From CAXMST01 sp963793415 (GTDB lineage: Bacteria > Actinomycetota > Thermoleophilia > Solirubrobacterales > 70-9): DNA of 64,000 bases. Below, in pieces: positions 38,028 through 45,775 of the stretch (within the stretch, counting starts at the first letter, position 1; the number at the start of each line of letters is the position of its first letter). The stretch is taken from positions 2,976,001-3,040,000 of the forward strand of contig CAWCAC010000002.1 in NCBI GenBank assembly GCA_963793415.1, given 5' to 3'. Position numbers and translations under genes: made by a program. The notes below the pieces were generated by a model. It was given only the letters and a program-made list of their open reading frames with translations. It had not been told where the DNA came from and ran no database searches.

Positions 38028-38065
38028 CATCCGATCGGTGGAGGCTTGTCTCAACCGATCGGAGG
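38028..38065. promoter_or_regulatory. Tandem dyad sites, pair 5 (second regulator promoter)
   Basis: CATCCGATCGGTGG (38028-38041) and CAACCGATCGGAGG (38052-38065), cores 24 bp apart. They lie 66-103 bp before the regulator ATG at 38131 and 107-144 bp before the divergent gene start at 37921. A further half-site-like GATGGTTG is at 38011-38018. The position and geometry suggest autoregulation by the NarL-type regulator. Confidence 0.6.
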
Positions 38066-38130
38066 GACCCTCCGGAGGCCGTCGAGAACCCCGGGAACCC
38101 GAGGGCGATGCATGCCAGAATCAGCCGCCG

Positions 38131-38778
38131 ATGACCGACCGGGGCAAACGACTCACGGTGCTGATCGCCGACGACCACCCGGTCTACCGGCAGGGACTCG
38201 AGCGCGCGATCAAGGAACGCCCCGAGCTCGACCTGATCGCCACCTGCGAAGACGGACGTGACGCGCTCGAGCGGATCACCGGCGAGCAGCCCGACGTGGC
38301 GATCGTCGACGTTCGCATGCCCGGGCTGGACGGCCTCAAGATCGTCGGCGCGGTCAAGCGAGAGGGGCTCGCGACGCGGGTGATCCTGCTGACCGGCTAC
38401 GAGGACTCGACCGCCGCCTACCGCGCTCTCGCCTCCGGCGCTGCCGGCTACGTCTCGAAGGCGTCGGACAACCTCGAGCTCTGCGACTCGATCATCGCCG
38501 CGGCTCGCGGCGAGACCGTGATCGCGCCGCAGTTCGCGGCGGGGATCGCGTCGGAGATCCAGCTGCGCGAGACGACTGATCGCCCGGCCCTGACCGTCCG
38601 CGAGAATGAGGTCCTGCGGCTTCTCGCCGAGGGGCGCACCGCACAGAAGATCGGCAACGAGCTTCACCTCTCCGAGGCGACGATCAAGACGCACCTGCAC
38701 AACCTCTACGAGAAGCTCGATGTCTCCGACCGCGCGGCCGCGGTTGCGACTGCGATGCGTTGGGGTCTGCTCGAGTGA
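38131..38778 (+). CDS. NarL/FixJ-type response regulator (paralogue 2)
   Basis: A 215-residue response regulator, paralogous to that at 36478. The receiver domain (about 8-125) has ADDHPVYRQGL and the acceptor Asp in VAIVDVRMPG. The LuxR-type HTH (about 148-212) includes LTVRENEVLRLLAEG and LHLSEATIKTHLHNLYEKL. The ATG at 38131 begins just before the receiver domain; the open frame upstream has no ribosome site. Its stop overlaps the GTG of the hybrid kinase (GTGA), so the pair is translated together and is probably cognate. Confidence 0.93.
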   Translation: MTDRGKRLTVLIADDHPVYRQGLERAIKERPELDLIATCEDGRDALERITGEQPDVAIVDVRMPGLDGLKIVGAVKREGLATRVILLTGYEDSTAAYRALASGAAGYVSKASDNLELCDSIIAAARGETVIAPQFAAGIASEIQLRETTDRPALTVRENEVLRLLAEGRTAQKIGNELHLSEATIKTHLHNLYEKLDVSDRAAAVATAMRWGLLE

Positions 38779-39995
38779 GCGTCGAGGGGGAGGCGCCGGG
38801 CGAGCCCGGCGACCCGCCGGTGCCGATCCGGCCGACCGGCTCCGCCGATGTTGAGTCGCCGCTACAGGTGATCGGCCAACTCGCCGGCGGCATCGCACAC
38901 GACTTCAACAACATCCTCGGGGTGATCATCAACTACGCCCGCTTCGCCTCCGGCGGGGTGCCTCCCGACTCCGCGGCCCACGCCGACATCGAGGAGATCC
39001 GCCGTGCCGCCGAGCGTGGCGTCGGCCTCGTCCGGCAGCTGATGATCCTGGCCCGGCGCGAGACGGGACAGCAGTCGGTCTTCGTCCTCAACGAGCTGAT
39101 CACCGGCCTCGACGGGTTCCTGCGCTCGACGATCGGCGAGCACATCCGGGTGGAGCGGCGACTCCAGGCCGATCTCTGGCCGATCGCGGAGGACCCGGCC
39201 CGCGCCGAGCAGGTCCTGATCAATCTCGCCGTCAACGCCCGCGATGCGATGCCCGAGGGCGGCACGCTGACCTTCGAGACCGAGAACGTCGAGCTCTCCG
39301 AGCGCGAGACGATGGCCGAGCCGGGGGTCTCGCCGGGCCGCTTCGTGCGGCTGCTCGTCTCCGACACCGGCGTCGGCATGGACAGCGAGGTCGCCGCGCG
39401 CGCCTTCGAGCCGATGTTCACGACCAAGTCCTCGGGCCAGGGCACCGGCCTCGGCCTCGCGACCGTCTACACGATCGTCTCGCAGACGGGCGGCATGATC
39501 AACCTCGACTCCGAGCCCGGCGCCGGGACCAGCATCGAGATCCACCTGCCCGCCACCGACCGCGGCCCGGCGCACCCGACGGCGCCCGCCGAGGCGGTGC
39601 CCGCCGGCCGCGGCGAGGCGATCCTGATCGCCGAGGACGATCCGGCCGTGCGTCGCGTCGCCGAGCGGATCCTCGCCAGCGCCGGCTACGCGGTCACCTC
39701 GGCCGGCGGCGGTCCGGAGGCTCTCGACCTGCTCGACGACTCCAGCCGCAAGGTCGACCTGCTGCTCAGCGACATCGTCATGCCAGGAATGCGTGGCGAC
39801 GACCTCGCCCGCCGCGCGGTGGCGATGCGGCCCGGGCTCCACGTCCTCTTCATGTCGGGCTACAGCGATCAGGCTCCCCCGTCCGATCTCGGCCCGACCG
39901 CCGGCGGCACCGCATTCATCGACAAGCCGTTCGACGCCGGCACGCTGCTGGGGCGGATCCAGGATCTGCTGCGCGGCTCGCCCAGGACCGTCTAG
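38775..39995 (+). CDS. Soluble hybrid histidine kinase with C-terminal receiver domain
   Basis: About 406 residues. There is no membrane span and no recognisable sensor domain. HisKA begins almost at once (LAGGIAHDFNNILGVI, phospho-His in AHDFNN). It is followed by an HATPase domain (NLAVNARDAMPEGG, DTGVGMD, GTGLGLATVY) and a receiver domain (about 285-400) with Asp in LLLSDIVMPG. A GTG start overlaps the regulator stop. The signal must arrive through a partner protein. Phosphoryl flow to the regulator at 38131, and perhaps 36478, is inferred. Confidence 0.92.
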   Translation: MSVEGEAPGEPGDPPVPIRPTGSADVESPLQVIGQLAGGIAHDFNNILGVIINYARFASGGVPPDSAAHADIEEIRRAAERGVGLVRQLMILARRETGQQSVFVLNELITGLDGFLRSTIGEHIRVERRLQADLWPIAEDPARAEQVLINLAVNARDAMPEGGTLTFETENVELSERETMAEPGVSPGRFVRLLVSDTGVGMDSEVAARAFEPMFTTKSSGQGTGLGLATVYTIVSQTGGMINLDSEPGAGTSIEIHLPATDRGPAHPTAPAEAVPAGRGEAILIAEDDPAVRRVAERILASAGYAVTSAGGGPEALDLLDDSSRKVDLLLSDIVMPGMRGDDLARRAVAMRPGLHVLFMSGYSDQAPPSDLGPTAGGTAFIDKPFDAGTLLGRIQDLLRGSPRTV

Positions 39996-40013
39996 GCCGA
40001 TAGCGTCCCGGGC

Positions 40014-41192
40014 GTGAGCGTCGTCAAGGACACGGGCGAGCGACGACTGCTGCCGCCCTTCAGCAGCGAGCACGACGAGCTGCGCTCGACGATCCGCCGC
40101 TGGGTCGAGACCGAGATCGTGCCCAACCAGGACGAGTGGGAAGAGGCGCGCGAATTCCCGCGCGAGCTCTACACACGCGCCGGCGAGCTCGGCTTCCTCG
40201 GGCTCAAGTACCCGGAGTCGCTCGGCGGCCAAGGTGGCGATTACCTGCACGACGCCGTCTGGGCCGAGGAGATCGCCGCGGCTGGGATCAGCGGCGGAGT
40301 CGGCGCCGGCCTCGGCGCTCACACCGGCATCGCGACGCCGCCGATCTGGAAGTTCGGCACGCCGGAGCAGCACGAGCGCTGGCTGCGGCCTGCGATCGCC
40401 GGAGAGAAGATCGCCGCGCTCGGGATCACCGAGCCGGGCGCCGGCTCCGACGTCGCCTCGATCCGCACCCGGGCCGAGAAGGTCGACGGCGGCTGGATCG
40501 TCAACGGCGCCAAGACCTTCATCACCAACGGCGCCCGTGCCGACTTCCTCGTCTGCGCGGTGAAGACGACGCCGGACGGCGGCCATCAGGGCCTCAGCTT
40601 CCTCGTCCTCGAACGCGAGATGGAGGGCTACGAGGTCGTCTCGAAGCTGGAGAAGATGGGCTGGCACGCCTCCGACACCGGCGAGCTCTCGTTCACCGAT
40701 GTCGAGGTCCCCGAGGAGAACCTGCTCGGAGAGGAGAACGGCGGCTTCTACCTGATCATGGCCAACTTCCAGTGGGAGCGGCTGCTGATGGCGCTCGGCG
40801 CCGTCGGCGGCATGCAGTGGTGCATCGATCGCACGCTCTCCTACGCGAAGGAGCGCGAGGCCTTCGGGCGCCCGATCGGCAAGTTCCAGGTGATCCGGCA
40901 CAAGGTCGCCGAGATGGCGCTGAAGCTGGAGACCGGGCGGGCGATGACCTACAACGCGCTGCGCCTCTTCCACGGGGGCCAGGACGCGCTGCGCGAGGTC
41001 ACCCTGGCGAAGCTCTTCACCCAGAGGGCAGTGGTCGAGGTCGCGGATGAGGCCGTCCAGATCCACGGCGGATACGGCTACATGCGCGAGTACCACGTCG
41101 AGCGCGCGCTCCGCGATGCGCGACTCGGCCCGATCGGCGGCGGCACGGACGAGATCATGAAGGAGATCGTCGGGCGCGGACTCGGGCTCTGA
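40014..41192 (+). CDS. Acyl-CoA dehydrogenase
   Basis: A 392-residue FAD-dependent acyl-CoA dehydrogenase. Motifs: YPESLGGQGGDYLHDAVW, ALGITEPGAGSDVASIRTR, FITNGARADFLV, FGRPIGKFQVIRHKVAEMAL and IHGGYGYMREYHVERALRDA. Like the paralogue at 31633, it has GGGTDEIM where many members have YEGT. The GTG start is 18 bp after the hybrid-kinase stop. It begins a tightly packed run with the ATP-grasp gene (TGATG overlap) and a GNAT gene (ATGA overlap). The chain-length preference cannot be read. Confidence 0.93.
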   Translation: MSVVKDTGERRLLPPFSSEHDELRSTIRRWVETEIVPNQDEWEEAREFPRELYTRAGELGFLGLKYPESLGGQGGDYLHDAVWAEEIAAAGISGGVGAGLGAHTGIATPPIWKFGTPEQHERWLRPAIAGEKIAALGITEPGAGSDVASIRTRAEKVDGGWIVNGAKTFITNGARADFLVCAVKTTPDGGHQGLSFLVLEREMEGYEVVSKLEKMGWHASDTGELSFTDVEVPEENLLGEENGGFYLIMANFQWERLLMALGAVGGMQWCIDRTLSYAKEREAFGRPIGKFQVIRHKVAEMALKLETGRAMTYNALRLFHGGQDALREVTLAKLFTQRAVVEVADEAVQIHGGYGYMREYHVERALRDARLGPIGGGTDEIMKEIVGRGLGL

Positions 41193-42091
41193 TGAGTTCC
41201 GAGCCCAGCCTCGGGCCGCTCGCGCTTGCGACCTGCTCGGAGGTCGCCGAGCTCGATCCCGAGGGACGCCTGCTGCTGGCCGCCTGTCGCGAGGCGGGCA
41301 TCGAGACGGAGGCGGTCGTCTGGGACGACCCGGCCGTCGACTGGGACCGCTTCCGCCTGGTCCTGATCCGTTCGACCTGGGACTATCAGGACCATCCGCG
41401 CGAGTTCGAGGCCTGGACGGGCGCGATCGGCGACCGCCTGCGCAACCGGCCCGGAATCGTCGCCTGGAACATCTCCAAGCGCTACCTCGAGACGCTCGCC
41501 GACTGGGGCTTCCCGGTCGTGCCGACCAGCTTCATCGAGCCCGGCGGCGAGCTGCGGCTCCCCGACGGGGGCGAGTTCGTCGTCAAGCCCGCCGTCTCAG
41601 CCGGTTCCAAGGACACGGCCCGCTACCTCGCCGGCGATGCGGCCGACCGCGAGCGCGCCCAGGGGCACGCGACCGACCTGCTCGAGGCCGGTCGCGAGAT
41701 CATCGTCCAGCCGTTCCTGGCCTCGGTCGAGACGGAGGCCGAGACCGCGGTGATCCTGCTCGGAGGACAGCCGTCGCATTCGATGCGGAAGGGGCCGCTG
41801 CTGGAGCGCGGCCAGGAGCTGGAGAAAGGGCTGTTCCGGATGGAGGAGATGGCACCTCGCGCGGCTTCGGTGGAGGAGCTCGAGCTCGCTGAGGCCGTTA
41901 TCGAGCGCTTCACGCGCGAGGTCGGGCCGCCGCTTTACGCCCGCGTCGACCTGCTTCGCGGCGACGACGGCAGGCCGATGATCCTCGAGCTCGAGCTGAC
42001 CGAGCCCTCGCTCTTCCTCGACCACGACGAGGCCGCGCTGCGCCGGCTGACCGAGCTCCTCCGCGCCGGGCTCGCAGAAGCCCAGGGATGA
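41192..42091 (+). CDS. ATP-grasp family ligase-like protein
   Basis: A 299-residue ATP-grasp enzyme. A pre-grasp region (about 1-90, with VLIRSTWDYQDHP) is followed by GEFVVKPAVSAGSKDT (ATP-binding Lys) and REIIVQPFLASVETEAETAV. The metal-binding end is PPLYARVDLLRGDDGRPMIL, then ELELTEPSLFL. The family joins a carboxylate to an amine or thiol using ATP, as in RimK and glutathione synthetase. Substrates are unknown. The ATG shares a base with the preceding stop (TGATG), and the GNAT gene overlaps its end, hinting at a small peptide or amide-modifying pathway. Confidence 0.88.
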   Translation: MSSEPSLGPLALATCSEVAELDPEGRLLLAACREAGIETEAVVWDDPAVDWDRFRLVLIRSTWDYQDHPREFEAWTGAIGDRLRNRPGIVAWNISKRYLETLADWGFPVVPTSFIEPGGELRLPDGGEFVVKPAVSAGSKDTARYLAGDAADRERAQGHATDLLEAGREIIVQPFLASVETEAETAVILLGGQPSHSMRKGPLLERGQELEKGLFRMEEMAPRAASVEELELAEAVIERFTREVGPPLYARVDLLRGDDGRPMILELELTEPSLFLDHDEAALRRLTELLRAGLAEAQG

Positions 42092-42699
42092 GCGGCGGGC
42101 GGCAACCGCCACGCCCTCTGACCGAGCCGGAGGCCGAGGCGGCAGCGGCGGTCGTTGCCCGCTCGTTTGCCTGGCACGAGCCATGGGGCGCCTGGGCGCT
42201 GCCGGACGAGACCACGCGCGAGCAGCGGCTGCAGGAGACGGTCGAGGCGGACATCCGCGAGCGGTTCCTGCCGCTCGGACGGGCTTCGACGATCGGCTGC
42301 GTGTGCGTGACCCTCTGGTGCCCACCACCCTCGCACCCGAACGGAGCCTCCTTCGGATCTCGCCGCGACGATGCGGCCTACGCGAAGTTCGGCGAACGAG
42401 CCGAGGCGCTGCGGGCCTCGGACGAGTTGCTGGCGCGGCTGCGCCCTGAGGGCGGCCACTGGTACCTCGACACGATCGCGACCGATCCCGACCACATGCG
42501 TCAGGGGCTCGGCGGCCGCCTGCTCGACCACGACCTCGCCAAGCTGGATGCGATCGGCGCATCGGCGGCGCTCGACACGCACGGCACCGACAACGTCGCC
42601 TTCTACGCTCGCCGCGGCTTCCGCGTCACCGCCAGTGAGCGCGTCCCCCACGGCGGGCCCCCGCTGTACGTGATGGTGCGGGACGGCACGGCTGAATAG
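42088..42699 (+). CDS. GNAT family N-acetyltransferase
   Basis: A 203-residue acetyltransferase. The acetyl-CoA pyrophosphate-binding loop is DPDHMRQGLGGRLL, preceded by WYLDTIATDPD and followed by DTHGTDNVAFYARRGFRVTA, the usual C-terminal GNAT signature. The substrate is unknown. Its ATG overlaps the ATP-grasp stop by four bases, so the two products probably act on the same molecule. Confidence 0.9.
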   Translation: MSGGRQPPRPLTEPEAEAAAAVVARSFAWHEPWGAWALPDETTREQRLQETVEADIRERFLPLGRASTIGCVCVTLWCPPPSHPNGASFGSRRDDAAYAKFGERAEALRASDELLARLRPEGGHWYLDTIATDPDHMRQGLGGRLLDHDLAKLDAIGASAALDTHGTDNVAFYARRGFRVTASERVPHGGPPLYVMVRDGTAE

Positions 42700-42763
42700 A
42701 GTCCTCGCCCCAGCCGGGGACGGGAACCTCAGAGGGCAAAGCGAACGCGAAACGGAGCGCAGA

Positions 42764-43594
42764 ATGGGACTTCTGGAAGGCAAGTCGGCGATCATCACGG
42801 GCTCGGCCCGCGGCATTGGCCGAGCGACGGCGGAGCTTTTCGCCGAGCACGGGGCGCGAGTCCTGATCAACGACATCGACCGCGAGGTCGCCGAGCAGAC
42901 TGCGACCGAGATCGACGGCGAAACCGCCGTCTGGGCCGGCGACCTGACCGAGACCGGTGCCTGCGACGAGCTCGTCGCCGCCGCCCACGACGCGTTCGGG
43001 ACCGTCGACTGCGTCGTCAACAACGCCGGCTACACCTGGGACGGCGTCATCCACCAGATGAGCGACGAGCAGTTCCAGGCGATGCTCGAGATCCACACCG
43101 TGGTGCCGTTCCGGGTGATCCGGGCGCTGGCGCCGCACTGGCGCGAGGCGGCCAAGGTCGAGCGCAACGAGGGCCGCGAGGTGTTCCGCAAGATCGTCAA
43201 CATCTCCTCGGTCTCGGGCACGATGGGCAACGCCGGCCAGGCCAACTACTCGGCCGGCAAGGCGGGGGTCACCGGTCTGACCAAGACGATGGCCAAGGAG
43301 TGGGGTCAGTTCAAGATCAACGTCAACGCGGTCGCTTTCGGCTTCGTCGAGACGCGGATGACACAGGAGCGCGAGAAGGGAGAGGAGCTCGAGACCAAGA
43401 CCGGCGAGAAGACCGCGCTCGGGATCCCCAAGCAGATGCGAGAGATGGGAATGATGATGATCCCGCTCGGCCGCGCCGCGCAGCCGCGCGAGGCAGCGGG
43501 GCCGGTGCTCTTCCTCTGCAGCGACCTCGGCAACTTCGTCCACGGGCAGGTCGTGAATGTCACAGGCGGCCAATTCACCGGCATGTACTCCTGA
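42764..43594 (+). CDS. Short-chain dehydrogenase/3-oxoacyl reductase-like (FabG-like)
   Basis: Classical SDR, 276 residues. TGSARGIGRAT binds the cofactor, and NNAG, NISSVSGTMG and the catalytic YSAGK are all present. A longer insert before the C-terminal strand (GEELETKTGEKTALGIPKQM) sets it apart from typical FabG and resembles acetoacetyl-CoA/3-hydroxyacyl-CoA dehydrogenases of actinobacterial lipid catabolism. The ATG at 42764 follows a GGAGCGCAG ribosome site. It stands alone between the GNAT gene and the SGNH lipoprotein. Confidence 0.9.
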   Translation: MGLLEGKSAIITGSARGIGRATAELFAEHGARVLINDIDREVAEQTATEIDGETAVWAGDLTETGACDELVAAAHDAFGTVDCVVNNAGYTWDGVIHQMSDEQFQAMLEIHTVVPFRVIRALAPHWREAAKVERNEGREVFRKIVNISSVSGTMGNAGQANYSAGKAGVTGLTKTMAKEWGQFKINVNAVAFGFVETRMTQEREKGEELETKTGEKTALGIPKQMREMGMMMIPLGRAAQPREAAGPVLFLCSDLGNFVHGQVVNVTGGQFTGMYS

Positions 43595-43640
43595 GGCGCG
43601 TACTTCCGGCGCATCTCGGCGTCCTCGGGCCGGCGGGTCG

Positions 43641-43664
43641 GCTCACGTAGCTCCGCTACGCTCG
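43641..43664. repeat. Short hairpin related to the 20.7-kb palindrome
   Basis: GCTCACGTAGCTCCGCTACG contains a GTAGC-TCC-GCTAC stem and is flanked by further pairing GGCGGG/CCCGCC arms (about 43630-43675). The same CTCACGTRGCTCCGCYAC string forms the centre of the palindrome at 20707-20831. It follows the SDR stop and probably serves as its terminator. Confidence 0.45.
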
Positions 43665-43694
43665 CCTCCCGCCCGCCCTGCGTCCTTGATCTGC

Positions 43695-44420
43695 TTGGAA
43701 TTACGCGCCCTCACAGTTGCTGTAGCGCTCGCGTTGGCGTCCGTCGTGGGCTGTGGCGGCGACGAGACTTCGACGAGTGAGACGACGTCCGCGGCGGGGG
43801 CGACCGAGATCGGCGGATCCCAGGGTGAGGAAGTTCGGGTGGCGGCGCTCGGCGACTCGATCACGGCGGGGTCGCCGCTTTGGGATCCCGACGCCGAGGT
43901 GCGGCGCGCGATCGGCTCGGCGCTGGACGAGCGCAGTCAGTTCGAGTACTGGGCCGCCCGCGAGGACCGGCGCCTGCGCTTCGACAACTGCGGCGTCTTC
44001 GGCGAACGCACCGACGAGATCGCGCTGCGGCTCCCGAGCTGCGCCGAGGGCGCCGACGTCCTGATCGTGCAGGGCGGGATCAACGACATCGCCCGGGGCG
44101 CCACGGTCGACGCGGCCGCCGCCAACCTCCGGGGCATGGTCCGCACCGGGCTCGACGCGGGGCTTGATGTCGCGATCGCCGACGTGCTGCCCTGGAACAA
44201 CGGCCACCCGGGCGCCGACGAGGCGATCAAGGAGCTGAACGGGGAGATCGCACGGATCGCGGCCTCCGAAGGCGTGCCGCTGCTGCCCTTCCACGACACC
44301 CTCGAGGATCCCGCCGAGCCCGGAAAGATGGCCCCGGGACTGACGATCGACGGCGACCACCCCAGCGTCGCGGGCTACCGGCTGCTCGCACGGGAGGCGG
44401 TCGTTCCAGACCTCCCCTGA
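43695..44420 (+). CDS. SGNH/GDSL-type lipoprotein hydrolase
   Basis: About 241 residues. A lipoprotein signal (LRALTVAVALALASVVGC, lipobox VVGC) is followed by a Ser/Thr-rich linker and an SGNH domain. Block I is AALGDSITAGS with the nucleophile Ser, block III has GGIND, and block V has DGDHPSVAGYRLL with the Asp/His pair. A block II Gly lies in GVFGERTDEI. An extracellular esterase or lipase is inferred. No strong ATG precedes the signal peptide, so TTG at 43695 is my choice; TTG at 43686 is equally possible. Confidence 0.85.
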   Translation: MELRALTVAVALALASVVGCGGDETSTSETTSAAGATEIGGSQGEEVRVAALGDSITAGSPLWDPDAEVRRAIGSALDERSQFEYWAAREDRRLRFDNCGVFGERTDEIALRLPSCAEGADVLIVQGGINDIARGATVDAAAANLRGMVRTGLDAGLDVAIADVLPWNNGHPGADEAIKELNGEIARIAASEGVPLLPFHDTLEDPAEPGKMAPGLTIDGDHPSVAGYRLLAREAVVPDLP

Positions 44421-44474
44421 CGTGACCGATCACTCGAGCCCAGCGGCTGAGCCCGGGTTGACGTGACGAGGGAT

Positions 44475-44813
44475 CGTCCGAGGGTGGGCTTCGAGAGCTC
44501 AGGCCGCGGATTTGCAGTGAGGGTGAGGTGGAGCACGGTGCCGGCCGTCGGGAGGCGGGGCCGGGTCGTCCTTTGTCACGCGAGCCGTGTGGGCGTGACG
44601 GTCTCGTAACGGTTGCTCGGCCCCCGCGCGACGCTATCCACATCGGCGTCGTATAGCGACGTCAATGTGGATCGCTTCCGCGGCCTCACCGGGAATCCAC
44701 CCCGAAACCGCAACGAGACACGCGCACCGTGTGACCAACCACAGACCGCACCCCTTCCCTCACTGCAATCTCGGCCCGGTTTGAACCCGGCAGCCACAGC
44801 CCGAAACAACACG
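44475..44813 (-). repeat. Palindromic intergenic repeat, copy B (inverted)
   Basis: Inverted relative to copies A and C. Arms TTGCAGTGAGGG (44512-44523) and CCCTCACTGCAA (44757-44768) are exactly as far apart as in copy A (257 bp end to end). The centre ATCCACAT (44636-44643)/ATGTGGAT (44665-44672) is the same hairpin type as copy A with a few substitutions. The element fills most of the 437-bp gap between the convergent SGNH and SDR genes. The left 54 bp and right 44 bp show nothing recognisable. Confidence 0.85.
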
Positions 44814-44857
44814 GGCCCTGGACGACCCCCAGGCTCCCCCGAGCCCGGCCCCTGGAC

Positions 44858-45742
44858 TCAGCTCCCCCGCTTCGGCTTCCGCTCCTCTGCCAACGGCTTG
44901 CCGTCCTCTTGGGCCTGCGGCGGCGGCCAGGCTCCGAAGAAGTTGTCGCGGGCGCCGTCGATGGTGACCGTCGTGCCGCTGAAGAAGTCGCCGGCCGGGG
45001 ATGCGAGGTAGGTGATCAGCCAGGCGATCTCCTCGGGCTCTCCGAGGCGGCCGAGCGGGATCGTCGATGCCATCGTGTCGACCATCTGACGTGGATACTT
45101 GGTCTTCAGGGTCTCCGTCGCGATCTGACCGGGGGCGACGGCGACGCAGCGGATCCCGAAGCGGGCCCACTCGATCGAGAGCGTCTTCATCATGTTCTCG
45201 ACCGCGGCCCTGGCCGCGCCCGAGTGGACCATGCCGGGCATCCCGTTGTGCGGCGAGAGGGTGATCGAGATCACCTTGCCGCCCTCCTGACCCTCGCCGA
45301 TCCAGCAGGCGTTGGCGACGGCATGGGTCATGTTCCAGGTGCCCTGGACGTTGAGCTCGGTCACGGTCCTGAAGCCCTTCGCCGAGATGTCCTCCGCCGG
45401 GCTCAGGAACTGGCCGCCGGCGTTGTTGACGAGGGTGTCGATGCGGCCGTGGCTCTCGCAGATGCGCGCGGCCATCTCGCCGACCGCCGCCTCGTCGCGG
45501 ATGTCGCAGGCGAACGCCTCGAAGGCCCCGGGCTCGTCCAGCAGCAGCTCGCCCGTCTCCTCGAGCGGCTCGATCCGCCGGCCGCAACCGGCAACCGTGG
45601 CGCCGAGCCGGGCCAGCTCGTGAGCGGTCTCGCGGCCTATCCCGGACCCTGCCCCTGAGATCAGGATCACCTGTCCTTCGAGCAGGCCGGGGGCGAAGAT
45701 CTTCGAGGGGCCGCGGGCCCCGGGGTCGCGAGAATCGGGCAC
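44858..45742 (-). CDS. SDR resembling 2,4-dienoyl-CoA reductase, atypical active site
   Basis: A 294-residue SDR. Cofactor motif SGAGSGIGRETA, then NNAGGQFLSPAED and VISITLSPHNGMPGMVHSG. The segment GAARAAVENMMKTLSIEWAR aligns with the DECR2-type dienoyl-CoA reductase helix, where the catalytic Lys of YxxxK is normally kept; here that position is Arg, and the Tyr is also absent. The enzyme may reduce unsaturated acyl-CoA with altered chemistry, or be impaired. It starts at ATG 45742, 33 bp from the divergent histidine kinase gene. Confidence 0.85.
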   Translation of the reverse strand: MPDSRDPGARGPSKIFAPGLLEGQVILISGAGSGIGRETAHELARLGATVAGCGRRIEPLEETGELLLDEPGAFEAFACDIRDEAAVGEMAARICESHGRIDTLVNNAGGQFLSPAEDISAKGFRTVTELNVQGTWNMTHAVANACWIGEGQEGGKVISITLSPHNGMPGMVHSGAARAAVENMMKTLSIEWARFGIRCVAVAPGQIATETLKTKYPRQMVDTMASTIPLGRLGEPEEIAWLITYLASPAGDFFSGTTVTIDGARDNFFGAWPPPQAQEDGKPLAEERKPKRGS

Positions 45743-45775
45743 GCGCGGAGCCTATCCCGGCCTATCCTCTTCTGC

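Noticed and set aside
38862..41096. 744-residue minus-strand open frame
   Set aside because: It is a shadow of the hybrid kinase and acyl-CoA dehydrogenase, both with full catalytic motifs.
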